This document shows, one piece after another, positions 8,674 to 17,161 of a stretch of 57,274 nt of DNA. Positions within the stretch are counted from its first letter, which is position 1, and the number at the start of each line of letters is the position of its first letter. The position numbers and the translations under genes were made by a program. Origin of the DNA: Burkholderiales bacterium (GTDB taxonomy: Bacteria; Pseudomonadota; Gammaproteobacteria; Burkholderiales; SG8-39); contig JACZJT010000037.1 in NCBI GenBank assembly GCA_014860445.1, positions 1-57,274 on the forward strand. The letters run 5' to 3'. A model generated the notes under the pieces. It saw nothing but the letters and a program-made list of their open reading frames with translations, did no database searches and was not told the DNA's origin.

Positions 8674-9666
8674 CTATTTGATCGCGTTGATGCGGGTGTA
8701 GATCGCGTCGGCGCCGATTTCCTTGGCGTAGGCGGCAAGCACCGGCTCCATCGACGCGCGCAGCTTGTCGCGTTCGTCGAATTTCACCTGCTTGAGCTTG
8801 CCCGCCTTCTCCAGCGCCTGCAGTATCGCCGTGTCGGAACTCGACTCGAGCTCGCGTTCCCAGTTTCCCGCCTCTGCGGCCGCCTTGCGGATGGCCGTCT
8901 GAAGATCGGCCGGCAGCCGGCGCAGGGTCTTGCCGGAGAAACAGATCGGCCGGATGCTGATCGAGTGCCTGGTCAGCATCAGGTTGGGGGCCACCTCGAA
9001 GAATTTCATCTGCTCCACCCCTGCCGCCTCGTTGTCCCCGGCCTGAATCACCCCGGTCTGAATGCCGTTGTATATCTCGCTGTAGGCGATGACGGTAGGC
9101 GACATGCCGGCGGCAGCGAAGGTGCGGGTCCAGATCGGCGCGCCCTGCACCCGGATCTTGAGGTTCTTCAGCTCGGCCATGTTGTGTATCGGCTTGTTGG
9201 CGAAAATATTGCGCACGCCGCCGCCGCCGTAGCCGAGCAGCAGCACGTCGGCCTTCTTGGCGATCTCGTCGGCGATGGGCTTGAGCACGTCCCGGGCGAT
9301 CACCTTGTTCATCTGATCATGGTCGCGAAACACGAAGGGCGCGTCGATGAACGGCGCCGCCTTGGCGAAGGTCGCCATGTGCGCCGGGGAAACGATTGCG
9401 TAATCGACCGATATGCCCTGATTCATGTAGGCGAAATAGTCCTTCTCCAGCCCGAGCTCACTGTTCTTGTGCAGTACGAAATTGATCGGCTTGCCGTAAT
9501 ATTTTTTCACCAGTTCCTCGAACTTCGTCAACCCCTTGGTGAAAGGATGCTCATCGCTGAACTGCGACGCGCCGTGCAGCGTGATCACCTGGGCGCCTGC
9601 TGGCAGCGCGAATGCGGCCGCGATCACGGCGCCGGCCATGCCGGACAAAAAGCCTCTGCGTTTCAT
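8674..9666 (-). CDS. dctP: TRAP transporter substrate-binding protein (DctP)
   Basis: Periplasmic solute receptor of the TRAP system, 330 aa. It begins MKRRGFLSGMAGAVIAAAF with an RR-plus-hydrophobic signal ending at PAGA, and an excellent ribosome site (AAAGGAGAT) precedes the ATG. Family features include the FSDEHPFTKGLTKFEELV start of the mature protein and the LKIRVQGAP segment, whose arginine normally clamps the ligand carboxylate. A GVIQAGDNEAAG loop follows. The gene lies 98 nt downstream of the uronate dehydrogenase homologue, in the same direction. The ligand is probably an acidic sugar, inferred from the operon rather than from the binding site. Confidence 0.94.
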   Translation of the reverse strand: MKRRGFLSGMAGAVIAAAFALPAGAQVITLHGASQFSDEHPFTKGLTKFEELVKKYYGKPINFVLHKNSELGLEKDYFAYMNQGISVDYAIVSPAHMATFAKAAPFIDAPFVFRDHDQMNKVIARDVLKPIADEIAKKADVLLLGYGGGGVRNIFANKPIHNMAELKNLKIRVQGAPIWTRTFAAAGMSPTVIAYSEIYNGIQTGVIQAGDNEAAGVEQMKFFEVAPNLMLTRHSISIRPICFSGKTLRRLPADLQTAIRKAAAEAGNWERELESSSDTAILQALEKAGKLKQVKFDERDKLRASMEPVLAAYAKEIGADAIYTRINAIK

Positions 9667-9764
9667 GGTATCTCCTTTGGTTGGTCACTCGGGTGTACTG
9701 CGCTTCCTGCCTGCGGAAGTTCGTTCATGCCCTGCTCGCCTGCGCCTTCAACCAGCGCGCGGAC

Positions 9765-10658
9765 TCATTTCTTCTTCGTTTTCTTCACGCTCTTCCTGGC
9801 CGGCTTCGGCGCCGGCTTCTTCGCGGCCCTCTTTTTCGCCTGATTCGCGGCAGCAGCCGTCTTCGGCAATGGTGCCGGGTTGGGCACGGCCTCGACATGG
9901 GTGAAAGTCCCGCCCTGGTACAGGTCGCCGGTCGCATGGCCCGGCCCTTCCTTCGCCAGGATTTGCGCAGCGTAGAGTTCGGAATCGTCCAGCGGCTTGT
10001 AGCCCAGACGGTAGGCGTTCGAGTTGTCATACCAGCTGCGCGTGTTTCCCGATACGCCGTAGACGATCTCGAAGCGGATGTCCGGGTGCTCGATGCCTAT
10101 GGTCACGAGCTGCGCCAGGTCACGCGGCGAAAACCATATGGACAGCCGCCGCTTGTCGATCGGCGCCGGATTGACGTTGCCGATGCGCATATTGAATACC
10201 TGCATGCCGTACTTGTCGGCATAAAGGCTGCCCACGGCCTCGCCGAAAACCTTGGACACGCCATAGCGCCCGTCCGGCTTGATGTACACACGGTGATCTA
10301 TGGTCTGCTTGCGCGGATAGAAACCCACGGCATGATTTGAAGTCGCGAACAATATGCGCTTCACCCCGTTCCTGCGCGCCGCCTCGAACACATTGTAGCA
10401 ACCGATGATGTTGGCGCTGAGTATGCCTTCCCAGGGGCCTTCGACCGAATAGCCGCCGAGGTGCACAATCGCATCGACGCCCCGCGTAATGCGCAGCGCG
10501 TCGGCCATGTTCGAAATGTCGGCGCGCGCGAATCTTTCCCCTTTGGCGGGTGTCAGCGGCCGCAGGTCGGACAGGCGCAACGCATACTTGCCCGCCAGTT
10601 CGCGCCGCAGATGGCTGCCGACGTCGCCCGCCGCCCCCGTGATCAGGATGGTTTTCAT
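9765..10658 (-). CDS. uronate dehydrogenase-like SDR with basic tail
   Basis: Extended short-chain dehydrogenase, 297 aa. It follows uronate dehydrogenase (Udh, hexuronate to aldarolactone with NAD+) over most of its length. The Rossmann motif is GAAGDVG. The stretches VHLGGYSVEGPWEGIL and NIIGCYN match Udh, as do the ATSNHAVGFYPR loop, the catalytic YGVSK (Tyr-x-x-x-Lys), and the RIGN and WYDNS motifs. The enzyme body ends near residue 262 at QGGTFTHVEAVPN. What follows is odd: about 35 residues made almost only of Lys, Ala, Pro and Arg, like the tail of a bacterial histone H1 homologue. Known Udh proteins stop near residue 265. The start overlaps the upstream dehydrogenase stop by 4 nt. Confidence 0.85.
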   Translation of the reverse strand: MKTILITGAAGDVGSHLRRELAGKYALRLSDLRPLTPAKGERFARADISNMADALRITRGVDAIVHLGGYSVEGPWEGILSANIIGCYNVFEAARRNGVKRILFATSNHAVGFYPRKQTIDHRVYIKPDGRYGVSKVFGEAVGSLYADKYGMQVFNMRIGNVNPAPIDKRRLSIWFSPRDLAQLVTIGIEHPDIRFEIVYGVSGNTRSWYDNSNAYRLGYKPLDDSELYAAQILAKEGPGHATGDLYQGGTFTHVEAVPNPAPLPKTAAAANQAKKRAAKKPAPKPARKSVKKTKKK

Positions 10659-11647
10659 GTTTGCAGCCTCTCCCTTCTGCTCCAGCTAAGCGCGTTCACC
10701 GCTCCCCTGGGGACGCGGCCCTCGAGTATTTCGGCAGCCTGCGCCACCGTCTCCAGCGACTGATGCTCTATGGATTCCGGGGTCAGTCCCGCGACATGCG
10801 GCGTCGCGATTATCCTGGGATGGCGCCCGAGGGCAGGCGTAGGCATTTGATCGGGCGCGCGGCCCACGTCGAGCGCGCAGCCTGGGATCCGGCCCGAGTC
10901 GAGCGCCCGCAGCAGCGCCTGTTCATCCACCAGATTGCCGCGCGAGGCGTTGATGAAGAAAGCACCCGGTTTCATCATTGCGAACGCTTTCGCGTTCATC
11001 AGGTTCTCGGTAGCCTCTGTCGCGACCGCAAGACAGACGACGAAATCGGACTGCGCGAGCAGCTCGGGAAGTCCGAGCCGGACCAGCGCCGCATGGTCGA
11101 TGCTGGCGTACGGGTCGCAAACCAGCACACGCATGCCCATGGCGAGGCCCAGTTCGCACTGATAGCGCCCGATCTGGCCGTAGCCGATCACGCCCAGCGT
11201 GGCGCCGCGCAACTGGCGCCCCATCGGTGCAGCCGGCAGCGTGCCCGCATGGAAAACGGCGTTCGAGTCGCAGATGCTGCGGCCCAGGGCTATCATCGCG
11301 CCGATGTTCCACTCGGCGACCGAGGCGACGAAGCCCGCGCTCGCCTGGGTGACGAGGATGCCCATCTCGCTAGCCGCCGCCACATCGACGTTGCGGATAT
11401 CGATGGCACAGCGCGAGAACGCGACCAGGTCGGGCGAGTTGCGAAACAGCTCCGCCTCGCCCGGGGTCTGGCGGTAGGAAACGATGAGCTGGCAGCCCTG
11501 CGCGGCCGCTATCAGCTCTTGCGTGGACAGTTCGCGCCCGGCGTCGTTGAAGCGCACATCGCCCAGCGCCTTGATGCCCGCGATCGCCTTGTCGCCGTAG
11601 AAATTCTTCAGCGCCTCGGGCGGATGCGTGAGAAAAATCCTGGCCAT
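10655..11647 (-). CDS. D-2-hydroxyacid dehydrogenase family protein
   Basis: NAD-dependent D-isomer 2-hydroxyacid dehydrogenase or 2-oxoacid reductase, 330 aa. The start is placed at MARIFLTHPP; a longer upstream reading adds low-complexity residues that overlap the lyase gene. The NAD fold shows GVIGYGQIGRYQ and then VLVCDPYA. The catalytic arginine lies in INASRGNLVDEQAL and the catalytic histidine in TPHVAGLTPESI. The usual active-site Glu in the DVFxxEP segment is not obvious (ALDVGRAPD reads instead), so catalysis may differ or use Asp. It is coupled by a 4-nt overlap to the uronate dehydrogenase homologue and follows the DapA-type gene by 43 nt. It may reduce a 2-keto acid in the sugar-acid pathway, but its substrate is unknown. 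Confidence 0.87.
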   Translation of the reverse strand: MARIFLTHPPEALKNFYGDKAIAGIKALGDVRFNDAGRELSTQELIAAAQGCQLIVSYRQTPGEAELFRNSPDLVAFSRCAIDIRNVDVAAASEMGILVTQASAGFVASVAEWNIGAMIALGRSICDSNAVFHAGTLPAAPMGRQLRGATLGVIGYGQIGRYQCELGLAMGMRVLVCDPYASIDHAALVRLGLPELLAQSDFVVCLAVATEATENLMNAKAFAMMKPGAFFINASRGNLVDEQALLRALDSGRIPGCALDVGRAPDQMPTPALGRHPRIIATPHVAGLTPESIEHQSLETVAQAAEILEGRVPRGAVNALSWSRRERLQT

Positions 11648-11690
11648 TTGCCTGTTCGGTTTGTTTGAATGGAAAAGGACTGCCGGAAAA

Positions 11691-12611
11691 TCAGGCCTGG
11701 TCCAGCCCCGGCATGGAGAACTGCAGCGCTTTGAGCTCTGCGATGATGGCTGCCGCCTGTTCGGCGTCCACTTCGATGAGCGGCGGGCGCACCCTCGCCC
11801 AGCCCGCATGGCCGCTCCAGTGCGCGATGGCCTGCTTCATCGCCGGAATCATCGGATATTTCTGAAATACGCCGCGCACTTTGTCCAGGCCTGCCTGCAT
11901 CGCGTCGGCTTCGGCCGATTGCCAGTTCGCATACAGCTTGTGGATCGCCGCCGGATTGACGTTGGCGGTGGCGCTGATGCAGCCCTTGGCGCCCGAACGC
12001 ATGCCGGCGAGCAGGAAGGTTTCGCTGCCGGGAAACACATCGAAGCCGTCCTTGGCGTAGGCGTCCAGCGTCGCCTTGGTATTGTTCCAGTCGCCGGATG
12101 AGTCCTTGGTGCCGGCGATGTTCTTCGGATAGGCCTTGAGCAGGCGCTCGATCAGCTTCAGGCTGATGGGCACCTGGCTCACCTGCGGAATGTGATACAG
12201 GTAGATCTGCAGGCGCGCATCGCCGACGCGCTCGACGATCTCGGCGTAATTGCGGTAGAGCCCCTCGTCGGACACGCCCTTGTAATAGAACGGCGGCAGC
12301 ATCAGCACGCCGGCGCAACCGAGCTTCACCGCATGTGCCGTGAGGCGCACCGAGTCGGTGAGCGCGCAGCAGCCGGTGCCGGGCATCATGCGCGCCGGAT
12401 CGACGCCTGCCTCGACCAGCTTGTCCAGCAACTGCATGCGCTCGTCCGCGCAGAGCGAGTTGGCCTCGGAATTGGTGCCGAACACCGCCAGCCCGACCTT
12501 GTTCGCGATGAGCCACTGGCACTGGCGCACGAAGCGCTCGGCGTCGGGGCTGTAATCCGACTTGAACGGCGTCACGACGGGGGACAGTACTCCGCTGATG
12601 CGTTTGCTCAT
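11691..12611 (-). CDS. DapA-family aldolase/dehydratase
   Basis: Class I lyase of the dihydrodipicolinate synthase / N-acetylneuraminate lyase family, 306 aa. It works through a Schiff base on Lys169 (GTKDSSGD); the catalytic tyrosine is in YLYHIPQ. The phosphate-free oxoacid loop reads FGTNSEANSL, where true DapA has a GTTGE motif. Lysine biosynthesis is therefore unlikely and a 2-keto-3-deoxy sugar acid is the better guess. The neighbours agree, since an IlvD/Edd dehydratase upstream would supply the keto-deoxy acid. The ATG at 12611 is followed by MSKRISGVLSPVVTPFK, a standard beginning. Whether it cleaves to pyruvate or dehydrates and decarboxylates cannot be told. Confidence 0.88.
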   Translation of the reverse strand: MSKRISGVLSPVVTPFKSDYSPDAERFVRQCQWLIANKVGLAVFGTNSEANSLCADERMQLLDKLVEAGVDPARMMPGTGCCALTDSVRLTAHAVKLGCAGVLMLPPFYYKGVSDEGLYRNYAEIVERVGDARLQIYLYHIPQVSQVPISLKLIERLLKAYPKNIAGTKDSSGDWNNTKATLDAYAKDGFDVFPGSETFLLAGMRSGAKGCISATANVNPAAIHKLYANWQSAEADAMQAGLDKVRGVFQKYPMIPAMKQAIAHWSGHAGWARVRPPLIEVDAEQAAAIIAELKALQFSMPGLDQA

Positions 12612-12652
12612 GTTGCTTGCTCCGGTTTGAATATAGTTTGTAATTGAGAGCT

Positions 12653-12734
12653 GTAGGAGCGAGCTTGCTCGCGAATTGGCGAGTTCGCGAGTCCCCCAAA
12701 GGGGATTTACTTAGGGGCGCAAGCTCGCTCCTAC
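12653..12734. repeat. REP-like inverted repeat pair
   Basis: A 16-nt unit, GTAGGAGCGAGCTTGC, at 12653-12668 is repeated exactly on the other strand at 12719-12734. A palindromic GCGAGCTTGCTCGC core and a CCCC-AAA-GGGG hairpin (about 12694-12704) lie nearby. The unit matches the well-known REP consensus of Pseudomonas and relatives (GTAGGAGCGAGCTTGCTCGCG). The distal copy supplies the TAG stop codon of the dehydratase gene, so the element lies flush against that gene and fills the gap to the DapA-type gene. Confidence 0.8.
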
Positions 12735-14431
12735 GACGCTATTCTGAGAAAGTCGAAATCGCAGCCGTCCTCGGCCTGCAGCACGCTCTGCATGTACAGC
12801 TTGGCGTAGCCGCGCTGGGCCGCGACTTCGCGCGGTCTATGCGCGCTGCGGCGCCGCGCGAGTTCCGCCTCGTCCACCAGCAGCTCCAGCTTGCGCTCGG
12901 ACACCGACAGGCGGATGCGGTCGCCGTTCTTCACCAGCGCCAGCGGTCCGCCTATGGCAGCTTCGGGCGAGACATGCAGCACGATGGCGCCGAACGCGGT
13001 GCCGCTCATGCGTGCATCGGAAATGCGCACCATGTCCTTCACGCCCGCGCGCGAGAGCTTGGTCGGGATCGGCAGATAGCCGGCCTCGGGCATGGCGTAG
13101 CCGCTCTTGGGCCCCGCGTTCTGCAGCACCAGGAAATCGTCCGCGGTGACGTCGAGATCCGGCGCGTCGATGCGCGCGGCAAGATCGTCCAGCGATTCGA
13201 ACACCACCGCCCGGCCCTCGCGCTCGAACAGCTTCGGATCGGCGGCCGACTGCTTGATCAGCGCCCCGGCAGGCGCGAGATTGCCGCGCAGCACGGCGAT
13301 GCCGCCCTGCGGATAGATCGGATGCTCCAGCGTTCGAATCACTTCCTGGGGGAAGCCGGCGACGGCGCCGTCGAGTTCCTCGCCCAGGGTGCGCCCGGTG
13401 ACGGTGAGCGCGTCCAGGTGCAGCAGCGGCCGCAGTTCGCGCAGCAGCGCAGGCATTCCGCCCGCCTTGTGGAAATCCTCCATGTAGTACAGCCCCGAGG
13501 GCTTCAGGTCGACCAGCACCGGCGTATCGCGCCCCAGGGCGTCGAGGCGCTCCAGGTCGAGCTTGATACCCAGGCGGCCGGCGATGGCGGTGAGATGGAT
13601 GATGCCGTTGGTGGAGCCGCCGATGGCGAGCAGCACGCGCAGCGCGTTTTCGAACGCGTCTGCGCTCATGATGCGCGCAGGAGTAAGCTGCGAATTCGCC
13701 ATCGCCACGGCGGTGGCGCCGCTGCGTTCGGCGATGCGGATGCGGTCGGCGCTCACCGCGGGCGGCGATGCCCCGCCGGGGAGCATCATGCCCAGGGCTT
13801 CGACGACGCAGGCCATGGTACTGGCTGTGCCCATCACCGAACAGGTGCCCACGCTTGCGACCAGCTGGTTGTTCACTCGCGCCACTTCGTGCTCGTCGAT
13901 CTCCTGCGCGCGAAAGCGCGCCCAATAGCGGCGGCAGTCGGTGCAGGCGCCGACGCGCTCGCCGTCGTGCGAACCGGTCAGCATGGCGCCGGTCACGAGC
14001 TGGATCGCCGGCAGGCCCGCCGAAGCCGCGCCCATCAGCTGCGCCGGCACGGTCTTGTCGCAGCCGCCGATCAGCACCACCGCGTCCATCGGCTGGGCGC
14101 GGATCATTTCCTCCACGTCCATCGACATCAGGTTGCGCAGGAACATCGATGTGGGCGAAGCGAAGCTCTCGTGTATCGAGATCACCGGAAAATCCATGGG
14201 CAGGCCGCCGGCGAGCATGACGCCGCGCTTGACCGCCTCGATCAACTGCGCGCTGTTGCCGTGGCAAGGGTTATAGGCGCTGCCGGTATCGGCGATGCCG
14301 ACGATGCGCCGGTCGAGCGCGTCGTCGGTGTAGCCCGCACCCTTGATGAATGCCTTGCGCAGGAACAGCGAGAAGCCGCTGTCGCCGTAGCTGGTGAGGC
14401 CCTTGCGCAGGCCCTTGTTGTCGCCGCTCAT
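12731..14431 (-). CDS. IlvD/Edd-family sugar-acid dehydratase
   Basis: Fe-S dehydratase of 566 aa in the dihydroxy-acid / aldonate dehydratase family. The three cluster cysteines expected for the [2Fe-2S] aldonate branch are visible in NPCHGNS, GGCDKT and GTCSVMGTAST. The catalytic serine region is SDARMSGTAFGAIVLHVSPEA. It lacks the features of biosynthetic IlvD context, and sits first in an operon with a DapA-type lyase, a uronate dehydrogenase homologue and a TRAP importer. Conversion of a sugar (aldaric or aldonic) acid to its 2-keto-3-deoxy form is therefore the likely job. The stop codon lies inside a REP-like repeat. The 157-nt gap to the divergent deacylase gene should hold the operon promoter. 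Confidence 0.9.
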   Translation of the reverse strand: MSGDNKGLRKGLTSYGDSGFSLFLRKAFIKGAGYTDDALDRRIVGIADTGSAYNPCHGNSAQLIEAVKRGVMLAGGLPMDFPVISIHESFASPTSMFLRNLMSMDVEEMIRAQPMDAVVLIGGCDKTVPAQLMGAASAGLPAIQLVTGAMLTGSHDGERVGACTDCRRYWARFRAQEIDEHEVARVNNQLVASVGTCSVMGTASTMACVVEALGMMLPGGASPPAVSADRIRIAERSGATAVAMANSQLTPARIMSADAFENALRVLLAIGGSTNGIIHLTAIAGRLGIKLDLERLDALGRDTPVLVDLKPSGLYYMEDFHKAGGMPALLRELRPLLHLDALTVTGRTLGEELDGAVAGFPQEVIRTLEHPIYPQGGIAVLRGNLAPAGALIKQSAADPKLFEREGRAVVFESLDDLAARIDAPDLDVTADDFLVLQNAGPKSGYAMPEAGYLPIPTKLSRAGVKDMVRISDARMSGTAFGAIVLHVSPEAAIGGPLALVKNGDRIRLSVSERKLELLVDEAELARRRSAHRPREVAAQRGYAKLYMQSVLQAEDGCDFDFLRIAS

Positions 14432-14588
14432 CGCCTGTTCTCCAACTCGATTCGATTCTGCCGGCCGTCACTTGCCCCGGTTACCGTGACGACACTGAAG
14501 TTGCGCAGTTTACTCCAGGAACGCCTCGGGCATCGTTTGACGCAAGCTGCGGGTAGAATATCCGATCGTCCGATACCGCGTGCCGCAA

Positions 14589-16046
14589 ATGAGTCTTCGC
14601 TACGACCTGCTCATCCGCAACGCCCTCGTCATCGACGGCACGCGGCGGCCGCGTTTTGCCGGCGACATCGGCGTGCGCGACGCTCGCATCGCCGACATCG
14701 GGCTGCTGGCACACGCGCGTGGCGCAGTAGAAATCGACGCGCACGGCAAGATCGCCGCGCCGGGCTTCATCGACGCGCATACCCACGACGACCGCCTGCT
14801 CGGGTCCGACCCCGCGATGACGCCCAAGGTGAGCCAGGGCGTGACCAGTGTCATCATCGGCAATTGCGGCATCAGCCTTGCGCCCCTGGTCAGCGCGTCG
14901 CCGCCTGCGCCGCTCGATCTCATCGACGACGGCGGCGCTTTCCGTTTTGCGGATTTCGCGTCGTTTCTCGAGGAACTCGAGAGCCGGCCGGCGGCGACCA
15001 ACGTCGCCGCCCTCGTGGGCCACACCACCCTGCGCGTCGCCAGCATGAGCCGGCTCGAGCGCGCCGCCACCCCCGCGGAAACCAAGCGCATGCAGGCGCT
15101 GGCGCGCGCAGCGCTCGCCGCCGGCGCGATCGGGCTCTCGACCGGCACCTATTATCCGCCCGCGGCACATGCGACTACCGAAGAGATCATCGCCGTCGCG
15201 CGGCCGCTCAAGGACTACGGCGGGCGCTACGTCACGCATATGCGCCATGAGGACGATCGCATTGCCGAGGCGATGGAGGAGACGTTTCGCATCGGGCGCG
15301 AAGTCGGCGTGCCGGTGGTCATTTCGCACCACAAGGTCGTGGGAGCGCGCAACCACGGTCGCTCCGTCGAAACGCTGGCGCTGCTGGCCAGGGCCGGCAA
15401 GCGCCAGAGCGTGTGCCTGGATTGTTATCCCTATACCGCCTCTTCCACCGTGCTGCGCGCGGACCGTATCGCACTCTCCAGCCGCATCCTCATCACCTGG
15501 TCCAGGCCGCATCCGGAATGCGCCGGCATGGAGCTTGCGCAGGCGGCCGAGCGCCTCGGCCTGAGCCAGGAGGACGCCGTATCCAGGCTGAGCCCCGCCG
15601 GCGCGATTTACTTCTCCATGGACGAAGCCGACGTGCAGCGCATATTGCAGTTCGACGAAACCATGATCGGCTCCGACGGCCTGCCGCACGACCAGAAGCC
15701 GCACCCGCGGCTATGGGGTACGTTTGCACGCGTGCTCGGCCACTACTGCCGCGACCTCGGGTTGTTCCCGCTCGAGACTGCAATATACAAAATGACCGGC
15801 CTCACCGCGCGCAATTTCGGACTCAAGGAGCGCGGCCTGCTGCTTCCGGGCTGCTGGGCCGACATCACCATTTTCGATGCCGGTGAAATCGGCGACGCGG
15901 CAAGCTTCGATAAGCCCGCGAAGCTTGCGCGCGGCATCGACAGCGTAATCGTCAACGGCATCGTGGTGTGGCGCGAAGGATGCAGCACAGGTACGCGCCC
16001 CGGCCGGCTGCTGCGCGCCGGCGCGCAACGAGGAAAGGAAAACTGA
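14589..16046 (+). CDS. N-acyl-D-amino-acid deacylase family amidohydrolase
   Basis: Zinc amidohydrolase of the D-aminoacylase family, 485 aa, which releases D-amino acids from N-acyl precursors or acts on similar amides. The ATG at 14589 starts MSLRYDLLIRNALVIDG; a GTG 9 nt upstream is possible. Metal and active-site motifs in order are IDAHTHDD, the bridging-cysteine motif GNCGIS, THMRHEDD, ISHHKVVG, and GSDGLPHD followed by HPRLWGTF. Overall length and motif order match the deacylases closely. It is divergent from the sugar-acid operon, and no physiological link is evident. The substrate side chain cannot be predicted. Confidence 0.9.
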   Translation: MSLRYDLLIRNALVIDGTRRPRFAGDIGVRDARIADIGLLAHARGAVEIDAHGKIAAPGFIDAHTHDDRLLGSDPAMTPKVSQGVTSVIIGNCGISLAPLVSASPPAPLDLIDDGGAFRFADFASFLEELESRPAATNVAALVGHTTLRVASMSRLERAATPAETKRMQALARAALAAGAIGLSTGTYYPPAAHATTEEIIAVARPLKDYGGRYVTHMRHEDDRIAEAMEETFRIGREVGVPVVISHHKVVGARNHGRSVETLALLARAGKRQSVCLDCYPYTASSTVLRADRIALSSRILITWSRPHPECAGMELAQAAERLGLSQEDAVSRLSPAGAIYFSMDEADVQRILQFDETMIGSDGLPHDQKPHPRLWGTFARVLGHYCRDLGLFPLETAIYKMTGLTARNFGLKERGLLLPGCWADITIFDAGEIGDAASFDKPAKLARGIDSVIVNGIVVWREGCSTGTRPGRLLRAGAQRGKEN

Positions 16047-16256
16047 CAGGTGCCGGCCGCGCCCCGGCCCGGCTATCGAAGCCGCGGATTTCGACCCGCG
16101 GCATTCCCGGGCATTGCAGGGCAAACCGCGCCGGTTTTTGCAGTCGTTCGTCCAGCCCGCCAAAGACCAGGACGCCCGGGCGACATATTTCGTACAATTG
16201 CGCAAAGTAGGCGCCAGACGAAGCCGGCTTCCAGGACGAACTGACAGAGAGGCACC

Positions 16257-17048
16257 ATGGCAGGCAGGACCCCGGTACGGATCCCCCCCCCGCACAGCCG
16301 CGCGCCGGAGAACCCCGCGCCTGCTTGCGCGCCGGGGAAGGTCGCGCTGCTCAGATCCGCATGCTCGACCTGCAACCTGCGCGAGCTTTGCCTGCCCTGC
16401 TGCAACCTCACGCGCGCCGAACTGGAACTCGCCAACCGCCTGGCGTTCAATCGTACGCACATACGACGCGGCGAAAGCCTGTTCCGTACCGACGATCGCT
16501 TCACCTCCCTGTATGCGGTGCGCAAGGGCTTTTTCAAGTCCGCAGTCCTGCTCAGGGACGGCCGCCGCGACCAGGTGACCGGATTCTCGATGGCGGGCGA
16601 AGTCCTGGGCATGGACGGCATCGACACCGCGCGGCACACCTGCAATGCCATCGCACTGGAGGACAGCGACGTCTGCGCGATTCCCTTTGCCGGGCTGCAG
16701 AAACTCGCGCGCGACATTCCCAGCCTGCAGCGCCAGTTCCAGAGGATGATGAGCCGTGAAATAGTGCGCGAGCAGGGCGTGCTGCTGCTGCTGAGCCAGA
16801 TGACGGCCGACGAACGCCTGGCGGTATTCCTGCTCAATCTGTCGCAGCGATTCGCCGCGCACGGCGGCTCGCCGTCAAAATTCAACCTACGCATGACGCG
16901 CGAGGAGATAGGCAGCTACCTCGGCTTGAGCCTGGAGACCGTCAGCCGCACCTTGTCCAAGCTGCGCGAGGAAGAACTGATAGGCGTGCAGCAGAAATTC
17001 ATACGCATCCTGGACCACGCCGGCCTTAAACGGCTGATAGGCCGCTGA
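16257..17048 (+). CDS. fnr: FNR-type [4Fe-4S] transcription regulator
   Basis: Oxygen-sensing Crp/Fnr-family activator, 263 aa. Cysteines 36, 39 and 45 are spaced C-x2-C-x5-C exactly as the N-terminal cluster ligands of E. coli FNR. Cys140, in DSDVCAIPF, matches the fourth ligand (Cys122), so an oxygen-labile [4Fe-4S] cluster is expected. The cNMP-like barrel and a long dimerisation helix follow. The recognition helix SLETVSRTLSKL has the E-x-x-S-R contacts of FNR, which read TTGAT half-sites. The N terminus is about 16 residues longer than the E. coli protein. No FNR box was recognised upstream. Its position before the oxoacid oxidoreductase cluster fits an anaerobic lifestyle, though direct control is unproven. 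Confidence 0.9.
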   Translation: MAGRTPVRIPPPHSRAPENPAPACAPGKVALLRSACSTCNLRELCLPCCNLTRAELELANRLAFNRTHIRRGESLFRTDDRFTSLYAVRKGFFKSAVLLRDGRRDQVTGFSMAGEVLGMDGIDTARHTCNAIALEDSDVCAIPFAGLQKLARDIPSLQRQFQRMMSREIVREQGVLLLLSQMTADERLAVFLLNLSQRFAAHGGSPSKFNLRMTREEIGSYLGLSLETVSRTLSKLREEELIGVQQKFIRILDHAGLKRLIGR

Positions 17049-17161
17049 CCGGGCGCAAACGCGCACCGGCCGGGTCGCGGGCATCGGCCTCGATATAGCG
17101 CGGTATCCGTGCTGCCCGGGCGGTCCAGGTCGCGCAAACCCTTGCGCCCCAGTCCGGGGTT

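Noticed and set aside
12644-15250. 868-codon plus-strand frame opposite the IlvD/Edd gene
   Set aside because: It runs antisense to the dehydratase and out of frame through the deacylase. The composition is His/Arg/Ala-rich with no family resemblance.
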